A stretch of DNA of 64,000 nt. Origin: Afipia sp. OHSU_II-C1. Its GTDB lineage: Bacteria > Pseudomonadota > Alphaproteobacteria > Rhizobiales > Xanthobacteraceae. Where the stretch lies: positions 62,001 through 126,000 of the forward strand of contig NZ_APJI01000007.1 in assembly GCF_000497575.1 (NCBI RefSeq), in the 5' to 3' direction. The notes beneath the pieces were generated by a model. It saw nothing but the letters and a program-made list of their open reading frames with translations, was not told the origin of the DNA and made no database searches. Both the position numbers and the translations under genes were made by a program. Of this stretch, positions 25,668 to 34,238 are shown one piece after another; the first letter of the stretch is position 1; every line of letters begins with the position of its first letter.

Positions 25668-25840
25668 CGGCTGTTCCTTGTTTCGCAGGTTGAGCGAGCG
25701 CGGAGTCCCCCGCACGACGAGTACGGGTACATGAGTGCAGCCGATCGTGACCGAAACGCGGCGAGGATGCGGCGAGGTCGGATTCATACAGTGGACAAAA
25801 CGGGAAAGGCCGGAATGGTAGCTATCCGGTTAAGCGGAAC

Positions 25841-26731
25841 CTACCAGCGCGTCTTGAAGCCCGCGGTCAGGCTGCCGTTGGCGATCCCGCTCGGGGTCTC
25901 GCTGACCGATCCGGTGACGGTGACGCCGCCGAACAGCTTCTGCTCCGCGCCGATCCGGCGCAGCCATTTGTCGTCGGCGCTGGAATGCGTCTGGCCCGCG
26001 ATGAAACTGGTGCCGGTTTCCGCGATACCGAGCTTCGCGGACTGATCGATTTCGTAAATGCGCGACGATGCACCGAGGCCGAACACCGGCACCAGCGTTT
26101 GCTGCGTGACATTGTATCCGTGCTGCAAGGTCAGCGCGTATTGATCGCCGCCGAACGGCAGCGACTTGCTCAGCGACGTTCCGAACCTGCTTTGCTCCTG
26201 CGCCGGATCGGTGCGCGCTTCGACGGCGGTCTTGTCCCAGATCGAGCCGAGGCCCGGCGCGGTCATCGCGGCCCACGCGCTGCCCGACGATTGCGAGATT
26301 TGATTGTTGTGCGCCATTTTTTCCGCGAGGACTTCCGACGAGGTGGTCGGCATCTTCGTCGTGACGTTGAGATCGGCGCCGACGCGGGTGTCCCAGAAGG
26401 GCGTGATCGGCTGCTTGATCGCGACGGCGGAAGATCCGTCCGGCTTGTCGGAGCGGGTCCAGGACCACGGATCTTCGATCGGCTTTACGATTGACGCGTG
26501 TCCGACCGCAGAGGGCGCCTCATAAAGCGATCTTGGATCGCTGTTGAGTATGCTCCAGTCGATATCCGCCGGTTCGACAAACTCCGGTGCGGTGGTCTCG
26601 CCGGTTTCCGCAGGTGTGCCGTCTTCCGCCTGTGTATGACCCGCAGCGGCAGCCCAGAGGCCGCAGGCCATCGCCAGTGCGGTTACAATCCGGTTTGGGG
26701 AGTTCGCAAGCTGCGGCATTCTCGGCGTCAT
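25841..26731 (-). CDS. Exported beta-rich protein, possible outer-membrane barrel
   Basis: A 296-residue protein with a Sec signal ending near AGHTQA-ED. After a Pro/Thr/Glu-rich linker, the second half has alternating polar/hydrophobic strands (RFGTSLSKSLPFGGDQYALTLQHGY, QSAKLGIAETGTSFIAGQT) and ends in SLTAGFKTRW, a terminal aromatic as in outer-membrane barrels. The number of strands looks small for a full pore. No family assigned; role unknown. Confidence 0.75.
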   Translation of the reverse strand: MTPRMPQLANSPNRIVTALAMACGLWAAAAGHTQAEDGTPAETGETTAPEFVEPADIDWSILNSDPRSLYEAPSAVGHASIVKPIEDPWSWTRSDKPDGSSAVAIKQPITPFWDTRVGADLNVTTKMPTTSSEVLAEKMAHNNQISQSSGSAWAAMTAPGLGSIWDKTAVEARTDPAQEQSRFGTSLSKSLPFGGDQYALTLQHGYNVTQQTLVPVFGLGASSRIYEIDQSAKLGIAETGTSFIAGQTHSSADDKWLRRIGAEQKLFGGVTVTGSVSETPSGIANGSLTAGFKTRW

Positions 26732-26903
26732 TGCATCGCGTCCGGCATTCGCAAGTCGATCACGGCTGATCAGGCGCTATGCGGGTTAATATCGTCTTTC
26801 GACGCAGCAGTCGCGGCTTCCGGCGATCATCTTTCAATTGTGTTTGTCGCAATTGTGTTGCGCGGGTTCAAGCCGCCGTGATCGCCGCGCATGCCCAAAT
26901 AAA

Positions 26904-26925
26904 AAGCCCCGCGCAAGCGGGGCTT
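26904..26925 (-). terminator. Rho-independent terminator of the NTF2-like gene
   Basis: AAGCCCCGC-TTGC-GCGGGGCTT on the minus strand forms a 9-base-pair stem and is followed by TTTATTT. It lies 37 bases beyond the stop of the minus-strand gene ending at 26962. Confidence 0.8.
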
Positions 26926-26961
26926 CGGGCAGCGGCATGTCACCGTGCGGTCATAGGCCGG

Positions 26962-27393
26962 TTACGCGATCTTCGGCAGATGAATCTGGCGGCCAAGGGT
27001 TTGTTCGACGAGGTCGAAGGTGTCGATGACGGCGCGGAGACTGGTCAGGCGTCCCGCCTTGAACTGGACGAAGAGAGCGACGCGGACGCTGATCGGGTTA
27101 CCGGACGCTTCCGGCATCAGAGAATACCGCATCATCGAAGCCGCCGAGTCCTCTCCGAGCATAATGGATTCACGGTCGGAGCGGTGGAGTGTCACGATGC
27201 TGGAAATCTCGCGGACGACGTCGATCACCGCCCGCTTGCCGCGCCGGGGGCCGAAAAAGGCAAACATGTCGATCGGGCCGTAAATCGCCCAGTCCACGTT
27301 GTCATCGAGGACGGATTCAAGCTGATCGGTCTGACGTTCGCTCAGTGCGCGGTGAAATGCGCGCGATACACGCCAGAGACTATGCTCTGTCAT
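26962..27393 (-). CDS. SnoaL/NTF2-like protein
   Basis: A 143-residue cone-shaped alpha+beta fold protein: N-terminal helix VSRAFHRALSERQTDQLES, DNVDWAIYGP, and the strand FVQFKAGRLTSLRAVIDTFDLVEQTLG. The last segment resembles that of the protein encoded at 29335-29790 (SFDLVQQLIG), so the two are probably related. Proteins of this fold may be isomerases, hydrolases or ligand-binding subunits; no catalytic residue pattern is decisive. Confidence 0.82.
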   Translation of the reverse strand: MTEHSLWRVSRAFHRALSERQTDQLESVLDDNVDWAIYGPIDMFAFFGPRRGKRAVIDVVREISSIVTLHRSDRESIMLGEDSAASMMRYSLMPEASGNPISVRVALFVQFKAGRLTSLRAVIDTFDLVEQTLGRQIHLPKIA

Positions 27394-27634
27394 TTTGAAG
27401 TCCTGAAATGTCGCTTAGCCAAACAGCAAAGGGCTCCAAGGCGTCGTCGATGACGCTCTCGCCAAAATGCTGGAATTCTCATCTGATGGTACGGGACATA
27501 GTGGATTTCGGCCGTTTGACAACTTGCGATATTGCAATGCACAAATGCCGAAAACGCGGGTTCAGCTCAAATTTCAATCGCCGCGTGTAAAAAGCACAAA
27601 ACGTCATCAGGATCTCGAGGACGCAAATCCGGCC

Positions 27635-27880
27635 TCAGGTGTCATTTTCCATCCGAAGGCGGGTGCGGGACGCGGCATAAGCGGCCCATATCGCACCGGT
27701 CAGTCCGCCGAGCAGGGCGCCAGCCGGGGCAAAGGTAAAGAACACCAGCATCCCGCTGTAGCCCTCAAAGTCGCTGGTCTTGAAGATGCTGACCCAGCCG
27801 ATGCCGGCCAGAATACCTGCGGCGACGCCCAGAACGAGGCCGACCACCGTCCCCAAAGCCGCGAGAATAATTGTCTTCAT
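27635..27880 (-). CDS. Small two-span membrane protein
   Basis: An 81-residue protein starting at ATG 27880 (the adjacent ATG at 27883 is also possible; GGGGGA lies directly before it). Two hydrophobic helices (about 3-30 and 48-70) are rich in Gly/Ala: IILAALGTVVGLVLGVAAGILAG and GALLGGLTGAIWAAYA. The Gly-x3-Gly pattern suggests tight helix packing. No function is known. Confidence 0.65.
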   Translation of the reverse strand: MKTIILAALGTVVGLVLGVAAGILAGIGWVSIFKTSDFEGYSGMLVFFTFAPAGALLGGLTGAIWAAYAASRTRLRMENDT

Positions 27881-28045
27881 CATGTCCCCCGTGATCCGGG
27901 GCCAGGTCCCGGATATCGGTTCGTCGCTCGCAAGGGCTGGCGGGTTCATCCGCAACGCCGGATCACCGGCTTGAACGCCGGACCGTCCCGCGCCATCCTC
28001 GGCGCATAAGCACCAAGGACTTTTCAGCAAACCTTCGGAAGACCG

Positions 28046-29317
28046 ATGAGATTTTCATCCGCTCTGGATCGGCTGCGTGCGGCCGCATGTGTGTGTACGC
28101 TGCTGGTTATTGGCGCGGCAGGGTCGGCGAAGGCCGCCTGCGAGCCGTCGTTCTCCCGTTCGGGCCCGGATGCCGAAGCCTATGGCGCCGCCGAGAACTA
28201 TCCCCTCGGCACCATCGCCGACCGCCGGCGGCAGGACCGCATGGTCGCGACCTTCAGCAATTTCGACAAACTGCTCCCGGCTCACGCGGTCTTGCCGCCC
28301 GCGACCCCTTCGCCACTGGCGCGCGATTGCGATCGCGCTTCGTGGTCCTATGACTTCGACGGCGAGCGCCGCACCATCGACCAGTACCTTGCGCGGCATC
28401 CCACAACGGGGCTGCTGATCGCGCGGGATTCGACCATCCTGTTGGAGCGCTATCAGTACGGACGGCGCGACACCGATCGGCTGCTGTCGAACTCGATGGT
28501 GAAAACCATGGTGGCGATGCTGGTGGGGATCGCCATCAAGGAGGGCAAGATCCGCTCCATCGAAGACAAGGCGCAGGACTATGTGCCGGCGATGAAGGGC
28601 AGCGCCTACGGCCAGACCACGCTGCGCGCGCTTCTGACCATGAGTGCGGGCGTCGAGTTTTCGGAACGATACGACGGCACCGACGATGCCTTCGCTTTCA
28701 GCCGCGACCTGCGCCGGTCCGACCTGCCGGACGCCGCCAACCTGCTGCGCCGTTACAACACCCGCGCTGCGCCGCCTGAAACGAAATTCGCCTATGCCGG
28801 ATCGCAAACCGAAACCCTCGGCCTCGTGCTGATGGCGGCAACCGGCAAGCGCCTGTCCGATTATCTGTCCGAGAAAATCTGGAAGCCGATGGGCGCGGAG
28901 GACGAGGCAAGCTGGACGGTCGACGGCCACAACCAGGAGCAGGCCTATTGCTGTCTTGCCGCGCGGCTGCGCGACTATGCGCGCTTCGGCCTTCTGCTCG
29001 CCAGGGACGGCGGCGGTGTCATTCCGGAAGCATGGGTGATCGAAGCGACCACTGCGCCTGAAGGTTCGTTTCGTGCGCCGCGCGTGGCGACGCCGTTCTA
29101 TGGTTATGGCTACCAGACCTGGATCATGCCGGCCAAGCGCCGGATGTTCGCGATGCTCGGAACCAACGGTCAGGCGATCTTCGTCGATCCGGCGTCGAAG
29201 CTCGTGCTGGTGCACACCGCCGTCCGGCTGAAGCCGAACAAGGACCCTGCGGCGCGCGAACTGACCGCGCTGTGGTTCGGGCTGGTGCGGGAGCTCGGCG
29301 TCTCGGCGGCGCGGTGA
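28046..29317 (+). CDS. Exported beta-lactamase-fold serine hydrolase
   Basis: A 423-residue member of the class C beta-lactamase / DD-peptidase / 6-aminohexanoate-dimer hydrolase (NylB-like) superfamily. An N-terminal signal ends near AKAAC. The nucleophile motif is S150-M-V-K153. A tyrosine motif appears as YAGSQTE in place of YxN. It could be an esterase, amidase or penicillin-interactive enzyme in the periplasm; a true beta-lactamase is unlikely from the motif set. The gene stands alone. Confidence 0.87.
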   Translation: MRFSSALDRLRAAACVCTLLVIGAAGSAKAACEPSFSRSGPDAEAYGAAENYPLGTIADRRRQDRMVATFSNFDKLLPAHAVLPPATPSPLARDCDRASWSYDFDGERRTIDQYLARHPTTGLLIARDSTILLERYQYGRRDTDRLLSNSMVKTMVAMLVGIAIKEGKIRSIEDKAQDYVPAMKGSAYGQTTLRALLTMSAGVEFSERYDGTDDAFAFSRDLRRSDLPDAANLLRRYNTRAAPPETKFAYAGSQTETLGLVLMAATGKRLSDYLSEKIWKPMGAEDEASWTVDGHNQEQAYCCLAARLRDYARFGLLLARDGGGVIPEAWVIEATTAPEGSFRAPRVATPFYGYGYQTWIMPAKRRMFAMLGTNGQAIFVDPASKLVLVHTAVRLKPNKDPAARELTALWFGLVRELGVSAAR

Positions 29318-29334
29318 GCCCGCGCGGCGGCCGA

Positions 29335-29790
29335 CTATTGCCGCATCGCGTTTTTGACCCGGACGGCGAACTCGCCGGTCAGATCGTCGCCGATCAACTG
29401 CTGCACCAGGTCGAAGGAATCGAACAGCGAGTGATATTCGACGATGCGGCCTTCGCGGAGCTTGAAGAACTCGCCGACGTTGAGCCGCACGATGCGCTGA
29501 TCGCTGCGCTTGGTAAGCGTCGCCTGCACGAAGGCAGCGCCGTGCGTTTCATTCGCGACGACAAAATCGATGATGTGGCGCCTGCTGGAATAGCGCTCGT
29601 GCTGGATCTGGATGGCCTTCGCGATCCATGCCTTGCCCTGCTTGAGGCCGAGATGCGGAAAAACCTCGACCGGCGCGTGGGTGAGGGATGTAAACGCGTC
29701 GTCGCAGCATTGCTCCATACGTGCCGCGTCACCGGCATAGAAGGCGTCGATGAAAGTCCGCACACATTGTTCGGACTGTTGACTGTTCAT
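29335..29790 (-). CDS. SnoaL/NTF2-like protein
   Basis: A 151-residue protein of the same fold as the protein encoded at 26962-27393. The ATG at 29790 (MNSQQSEQ) has GGGGGAGAG upstream. Features are the helix CVRTFIDAFYAGDAARMEQCCDDAF, the HIIDFVVANETHGAAFVQ strand pair and RIVEYHSLFDSFDLVQQLIG. It converges on the serine-hydrolase gene with 17 bases between. Role unknown. Confidence 0.85.
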   Translation of the reverse strand: MNSQQSEQCVRTFIDAFYAGDAARMEQCCDDAFTSLTHAPVEVFPHLGLKQGKAWIAKAIQIQHERYSSRRHIIDFVVANETHGAAFVQATLTKRSDQRIVRLNVGEFFKLREGRIVEYHSLFDSFDLVQQLIGDDLTGEFAVRVKNAMRQ

Positions 29791-29943
29791 TGCGTTTCTC
29801 TCCCCCAAGCTGGCGGGTTCCGTAAGAGGGAACCCGATGAGGATCAAGCCGCATGCGATGCGAGGTTTAACGAAGTCTCTCCAATGTGCCGACGATTTTC
29901 GCAACGGTATCCGCGGCGTGCTGACGGCCGCGGCATCCGGAAT

Positions 29944-30633
29944 TTACCGGTAGTTCACGCTCCACTGCGAAACCTGTGGACGCACCCGGCGCAGGATCAG
30001 ATTTTTCGAGACAATGAGCTGGTCGCCCGTCACCGACGCGAAGCGTGGCGGCAGCGGACGGGCAATGCCGGGCTCGAAACGGATCGTCAGCGTGCAGTCT
30101 CCCGGCAGGTTGACGAACGGACCGCCGAGTTTCGATGCTTCGCCGCCGCCGATACCGCCAAAGCCGGTCACGCTGAAGGCATCGCCGTTGAGCTTCTCGA
30201 GGTCTTTCAACCACAGGCCATTGCGTACGCCACCCGGACCGGTCCACGTCGAGGGTGCTTCGACAACGATGGACGCGGGTCTGGAGCGGGTCTTGTCGTC
30301 CTTCCAGTAGATCACCAGGCGCCGGGTTGGATCATCGTCGAAAATGACGGTTGCCTTGGTCAGGACACCGCTCGTGACCTCGACGTCCTTGAATGCGACG
30401 TGCTTCGTGCCGAACTCGGTGACCAGCTTCGCATGCGTCGCGTCCTTCGCGAACGATCCTTCGCAGGCTAGCGACGGGGCGGCGGGTGCCTCCTTCACAT
30501 TGTTGAGCGAGGTATCCTGCGCCATCGGCTCCGCCGGTCTGGCGGGCTTGTCGGCCTTCTTTGCGGCGTTGGCGCTGGTAACGGCCAGAGCGCAGATCAG
30601 CAGAACGCCGGACATGAATCTCATGAGTGTCAT
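29944..30633 (-). CDS. Exported hypothetical protein
   Basis: A 229-residue secreted protein with a signal ending near SANAA-KK. A Lys/Pro/Ala linker (about 25-55) follows, then a compact domain with a conserved-looking FAKDATHAKLVTEFGTKHVAFKDV segment and VIYWKDD. Two cysteines (C57, C182) could be disulfide partners. The segment starting CEGSF...ATHAKLVTEFG resembles the start of a family of periplasmic proteins often annotated only as hypothetical in this group. No function. Confidence 0.75.
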   Translation of the reverse strand: MTLMRFMSGVLLICALAVTSANAAKKADKPARPAEPMAQDTSLNNVKEAPAAPSLACEGSFAKDATHAKLVTEFGTKHVAFKDVEVTSGVLTKATVIFDDDPTRRLVIYWKDDKTRSRPASIVVEAPSTWTGPGGVRNGLWLKDLEKLNGDAFSVTGFGGIGGGEASKLGGPFVNLPGDCTLTIRFEPGIARPLPPRFASVTGDQLIVSKNLILRRVRPQVSQWSVNYR

Positions 30634-30738
30634 TGTTCGGACCGTGATGTCTCGTCTGGGCGGTCTGACCTTACTACGGAACTGGAAAATCAGGAACGGT
30701 TGCCCGCAACGTGCATTGTCCTCCTAAAGGAGGATCGC

Positions 30739-30813
30739 ATGACCGACGCCATTCCGCCTGTTCCGGAGGGCGATCACGCAAACAAGAACGCCAGCAGGCG
30801 CAGGCCGGCATGA
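30739..30813 (+). CDS. Micro-ORF of 24 codons upstream of pfkA
   Basis: AAAGGAGG (30727-30734) lies 4 bases before an ATG opening a 24-codon frame (MTDAIPPVPEGDHANKNA...). The ribosome site is part of a hairpin, TCCTCC-TAAA-GGAGGA. It ends 97 bases before the pfkA ATG. It may be a leader peptide or an independent micro-protein; no codon pattern is long enough to decide. Confidence 0.35.
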   Translation: MTDAIPPVPEGDHANKNASRRRPA

Positions 30814-30910
30814 GAGCAGGGACATCCAGCCTCACGTCCATAGCCGCATGGATGGACGTTCCGCCGATGGCATCATAAGTTCGCGTGATCCGGTTCACGG
30901 GGCACATTTC

Positions 30911-31882
30911 ATGAAAGCAATTGCGATCCTGACCAGCGGCGGCGACGCCCCCGGCATGAATGCGGCGATCCGTGCGGTGACGCGCAGCGCGCTCAATCGC
31001 GACATCGCGGTCTACGGTGTGCGTGAAGGCTGGCAGGGCCTGATCGACGATCGCATGACCCGGCTCAGCGCGCGCGATGTCGGCGGCATCATCCAGATCG
31101 GCGGGACATTTCTCGGCAGTGCCCGCTCGAAGGAATTCCGCGAGGAAGGCGGCCGTTCGAAAGCGCTGCGCAATCTGGCGACGCGGGGCATCGATGCGCT
31201 GGTGGTGATCGGCGGCAACGGCTCCCAGACCGGCTCCGCCGCGCTGCATGGCCTCGGCTTTCCCGTGGTCGGCATCGCCTCGACCATCGACAATGATCTT
31301 TACGGCACCGATGTCACCATCGGCTGCGACACCGCGATCAACGTCACGGTGGGCGCGATCGACAATCTGCGCACCACGGGCTCGTCGCACACCCGCGCGT
31401 TCCTGGTCGAGACCATGGGGCGCAACTGCGGCTATCTCGCCATGATGGCGGGCCTCGCCGGCGGCGCCGAGGTGATCTCGACACCGGAATTCGAAGTGTC
31501 GTCGTTCGAGATCGCGGAACGGCTGCGGGCGGCTTATGAACGCGGCAAGACCCATGCGATCGTGGTGATCGCCGAAGGCGTCAAGGAGAATGCCGCGCAT
31601 ATCCTGACGTACTTCGAAAGCAACCGGGGTATGGCCGGATTCGAACTGCGCGCCACCGTGCTCGGCCATGTCGTGCGTGGCGCGCCGCCCACGGCGTTCG
31701 ACCGGCTGCTGGCGACGCGGCTTGGCGTCGCGGCGCTGACGTCGCTGGCGGAAGGCGTGTCGGGCGTGCTGATCGGCGAGCAGCGCGGGGAGATCGCGCG
31801 CACGCCGCTGGCCGAGATTGCCGGACGCACCAAGCCGATCTCAACCAATCTGATCGAACTCGCGCGCGTGCTGGCGAAGTAG
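30911..31882 (+). CDS. pfkA: 6-phosphofructokinase with altered nucleotide-site residues
   Basis: Phosphorylates fructose 6-phosphate in glycolysis; 323 residues. The start is the ATG at 30911 (MKAIAILTSGGDAPGMNA). Substrate residues are intact: TIDND with D127 and D129, MGRNCGYLA and the ERGKTHAIVVIAEG block. In E. coli numbering, which matches exactly here, position 103 is Asn instead of Mg-binding Asp (IGGNGSQTG) and 124 is Ser instead of Gly, while G104 of ATP-dependent enzymes is kept. Phosphoryl-donor use is therefore uncertain. Many relatives lack PFK and use the Entner-Doudoroff pathway. Confidence 0.9.
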   Translation: MKAIAILTSGGDAPGMNAAIRAVTRSALNRDIAVYGVREGWQGLIDDRMTRLSARDVGGIIQIGGTFLGSARSKEFREEGGRSKALRNLATRGIDALVVIGGNGSQTGSAALHGLGFPVVGIASTIDNDLYGTDVTIGCDTAINVTVGAIDNLRTTGSSHTRAFLVETMGRNCGYLAMMAGLAGGAEVISTPEFEVSSFEIAERLRAAYERGKTHAIVVIAEGVKENAAHILTYFESNRGMAGFELRATVLGHVVRGAPPTAFDRLLATRLGVAALTSLAEGVSGVLIGEQRGEIARTPLAEIAGRTKPISTNLIELARVLAK

Positions 31883-31896
31883 GCGCGCCATGCGCG

Positions 31897-32256
31897 TCAG
31901 TACACCTTCGCGCCGGGCGAGACGATGCCGTGGCCGGAGTCGTCCCTGCGCGGCGACAGCAGGATGATCTTGCCGCCGGCATCCGGTGCGCCGAGGATCA
32001 GCACCTCGGACATGAAGCCCGCAATGTTGCGCGGAGGAAAGTTGCAGACGCAAACCACCAGCGAACCAGTCAACTGCTCCGCCGTGTAATTTGTGATCTG
32101 CGCGCTCGACCATTTCTCGCCAAGCTCACCGAGATCGACGCGTACCTTCCACGACGGATTGCGCGCCTTTGGAAACGGCTGAACCTCAAGAACACGCCCG
32201 ACGCGGAGATCGACCTTGGCGAAGTCGTCATAAGTAATGGAGGAAATCACATTCAT
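31897..32256 (-). CDS. csaA: CsaA-type tRNA-binding protein
   Basis: A 119-residue OB-fold protein of the tRNA-binding (Trbp111/CsaA) family. The start MNVISSITYDDFAKVDLRVGRV is typical, as is the SSAQITNYTAEQLTG segment. CsaA has been described as a secretion chaperone in Bacillus, and the fold binds tRNA elsewhere; which applies here is not known. It converges on pfkA with 14 bases between stops. Confidence 0.9.
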   Translation of the reverse strand: MNVISSITYDDFAKVDLRVGRVLEVQPFPKARNPSWKVRVDLGELGEKWSSAQITNYTAEQLTGSLVVCVCNFPPRNIAGFMSEVLILGAPDAGGKIILLSPRRDDSGHGIVSPGAKVY

Positions 32257-32658
32257 CGATTTGCGTTCGTGCTTTGGCGGAAATGATGCGTCGTGTCTTC
32301 AGCGCGGCAGAGGGAACACGCAGCGCCGCTGCGACAGCCTGTTGTCTAGATGAGACAATTCAGGTCAGCAAGGTTGTCGCTGCCTGACGGCGAGCGCATC
32401 GACGTTCGGGATAGACAGAATTGCGTCCGGTGCTAGTATCACTCCAGCTCCCGACGGGACGAAGGGACCGCTGTCCTTAACCAGAGACAGCATGATCGCT
32501 TCAAGACGTCCAGTCCGGCGCACCGAGATTTCTCGGAGAGCCCGCGATGACGCGGTGCGAACTGAAGACGAAACAAAAAAGCGTGGCGACGAAAACGTCG
32601 GCGGCGTAATTTGTGATGTCTGGCGCAGGTGCTGAGGCCGGGGATTTCCCCGGCTCTT
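32257..32658. other. 402-base intergenic region with a possible transcript
   Basis: No recognised gene. A 47-codon frame (ATG 32492 to TGA 32635, beginning MIASRRPVRRTEIS) lies on the plus strand and ends directly at a strong hairpin. The peptide is arginine-rich and unlike known proteins, and has no good ribosome site, so it may be chance. The transcript, if any, would end at about 32660 and could be a small RNA. Confidence 0.3.
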
Positions 32659-32664
32659 TCATTT
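32637..32664. terminator. Hairpin between convergent transcripts
   Basis: GCCGGGGA-TT-TCCCCGGC (32637-32654) is a perfect 8-base-pair stem followed on the plus strand by TCTTTCATTT. It directly abuts the stop of the minus-strand gene at 32659. The U-rich side favours termination of a plus-strand transcript. Confidence 0.5.
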
Positions 32665-33015
32665 CACCGATGGTTTCTTTGCCGTCTTCTTCGAAGATTT
32701 CTTTGGCTTGTCTGCCTTCACCTCTTTTGCCGCTTTCGCAGCGACAGCCTTGGCCGCTTCGGTGGCCTGGCGCATCGACCGCGCGTGGCTGTAGGCGGCG
32801 TTGTCCGCCGACATCTGCAGCCGCTTCACGGTCGCCGTGCCGATCTCCAGCGCGTCCTTCGCAAGCTGCCTGTTGAGCTGCTTCGCCGTCCCGTCCTTCG
32901 CCTTGGCGGCGCGGGCGGCGTAATGGTCCCGCTGCTTCTTCACGGCGGCGGTCAGAGTCTTTTGCTGCTGCTTCGCAAGCTGCCGGATGATCGCATCCAG
33001 ATCGGCGTCGGCCAT
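32659..33015 (-). CDS. Lys/Ala-rich hypothetical protein with H1-like tail
   Basis: A 118-residue cytoplasmic protein. The start is the ATG at 33015 (MADADLDAI), 7 bases after GGGGGA. The N-terminal ~85 residues are charged and helical (IIRQLAKQQQKTLTAAVKKQRDHYAARAAKAKDG). The C-terminal ~30 residues are nearly all Ala, Lys, Pro and Ser (AKEVKADKPKKSSKKTAKKP), like histone H1-type tails. Binding to nucleic acid is plausible but not shown. Confidence 0.75.
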   Translation of the reverse strand: MADADLDAIIRQLAKQQQKTLTAAVKKQRDHYAARAAKAKDGTAKQLNRQLAKDALEIGTATVKRLQMSADNAAYSHARSMRQATEAAKAVAAKAAKEVKADKPKKSSKKTAKKPSVK

Positions 33016-33120
33016 TTGGTCAGTCCCCCAGGTCTTACTCAGATAGGTCACATGCAGAAAATCTGGATGATGACCTAGCAGGCGCTGAGGGGGGATTGCA
33101 AATCTGCGATCGGATGGGCG

Positions 33121-34101
33121 TTAACGGGTTGCTTCGGCGATCATCTCAAACGACCTCAGGCGTGTTGGATGGTCATAGATGTCGGAGACGACGATCAGCT
33201 CGTCGGCGGCGGTTTCTTTCACCAGCGCATCGATCCCGCTGCGGACCGTCGCAGGTGATCCGACGATCGAGCGCGCCAGCATCCGCATGGCCTGCGCCTT
33301 TTCAGGCGGCGACCAATAGGTCTCGATGTCGTCGATGGGCGGCTGGCTGAGGCTGCGGGTGCCGCGCAGGAGATTGGTGAAGGACATCTGCTGTGTCGTG
33401 GCGAGCCGCCGTGCTTCACCGTCGCTCTCGGCTGCGATCACGTTGACACCGACCATGGCGTACGGCCGGTCGAGCTGTTCGGACGGCTTGAAGCGGCTGC
33501 GGTAAATCTCCAGCGCGGGGAGCAATTCGCCGGGCGCGAAATGGGACGCGAACGCATAAGGCAGCCCGAGTTCGGCGGCGAGCATCGCGCCGAAATGGCT
33601 CGACCCGAGAATCCACAGCGGCACGTTCGTGCCGGCTGCGGGCACCGCCTGGATGCGCTGGCCCGGACCGGCCGGCGCTAAAAAGGCCTGCACCTCCAGC
33701 ACGTCCTGCGGAAAATTGTCGGCAGCTTCGGGCGAGCGCCGCAACGCGCGCAGCGTGAGTTGATCGGTCCCCGGCGCACGGCCGAGCCCAAGATCGATGC
33801 GTCCGGGAAACAGCCGCTCCAGTGTTCCGAACTGCTCGGCGATGACATAGGGCGCATGGTTCGGCAGCATGATGCCGCCTGCGCCGACGCGGATGGTCTT
33901 CGTTCCGGCGGCAATATGGGCCAGCACGACCGAAGTTGCCGCGCTGGCAATTCCGGCCATGTTGTGATGCTCCGCGACCCAGATGCGGCGATAACCCCAT
34001 CTCTCGGCGTGTGACGCGAGATCGCGGGCGTTATCGAGCGCGCCGCGCGCGTCGGTTTCTTCGGTGACGCGCACAAGGTCGAGGATGGACAGAGGTGTCA
34101 T
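33121..34101 (-). CDS. LLM-class flavin-dependent oxidoreductase
   Basis: A 326-residue luciferase-like monooxygenase of the F420/FMN superfamily (the MsnO8/YhbW-like group). Key blocks are [12 protein letters not shown] at the start, [18 protein letters not shown] with the conserved histidines, [38 protein letters not shown] and the terminal EMIAEATR. A bound flavin and NAD(P)H would be used; the substrate is unknown. It is transcribed in the same direction as uvrB, 138 bases downstream of it. Confidence 0.92.
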   Translation of the reverse strand: MTPLSILDLVRVTEETDARGALDNARDLASHAERWGYRRIWVAEHHNMAGIASAATSVVLAHIAAGTKTIRVGAGGIMLPNHAPYVIAEQFGTLERLFPGRIDLGLGRAPGTDQLTLRALRRSPEAADNFPQDVLEVQAFLAPAGPGQRIQAVPAAGTNVPLWILGSSHFGAMLAAELGLPYAFASHFAPGELLPALEIYRSRFKPSEQLDRPYAMVGVNVIAAESDGEARRLATTQQMSFTNLLRGTRSLSQPPIDDIETYWSPPEKAQAMRMLARSIVGSPATVRSGIDALVKETAADELIVVSDIYDHPTRLRSFEMIAEATR

Positions 34102-34238
34102 TGGGACTCTCGGACTGGAAGCGGGCGGTCGGGAAGGATGCGCCGGAGCAGCGTCCAGCGCGACAGGCAGGCGGGATGGTGCCGCTTATATGGAGATGGA
34201 ACCCGCAACCGCCATGCCGCCGCAGTGCGCGAAGTTCA

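Noticed and set aside
28046-29317. Antibiotic-resistance beta-lactamase
   Set aside because: SxxK is present but the class C YxN and KTG motifs are not clear; the NylB/esterase-like group fits better.
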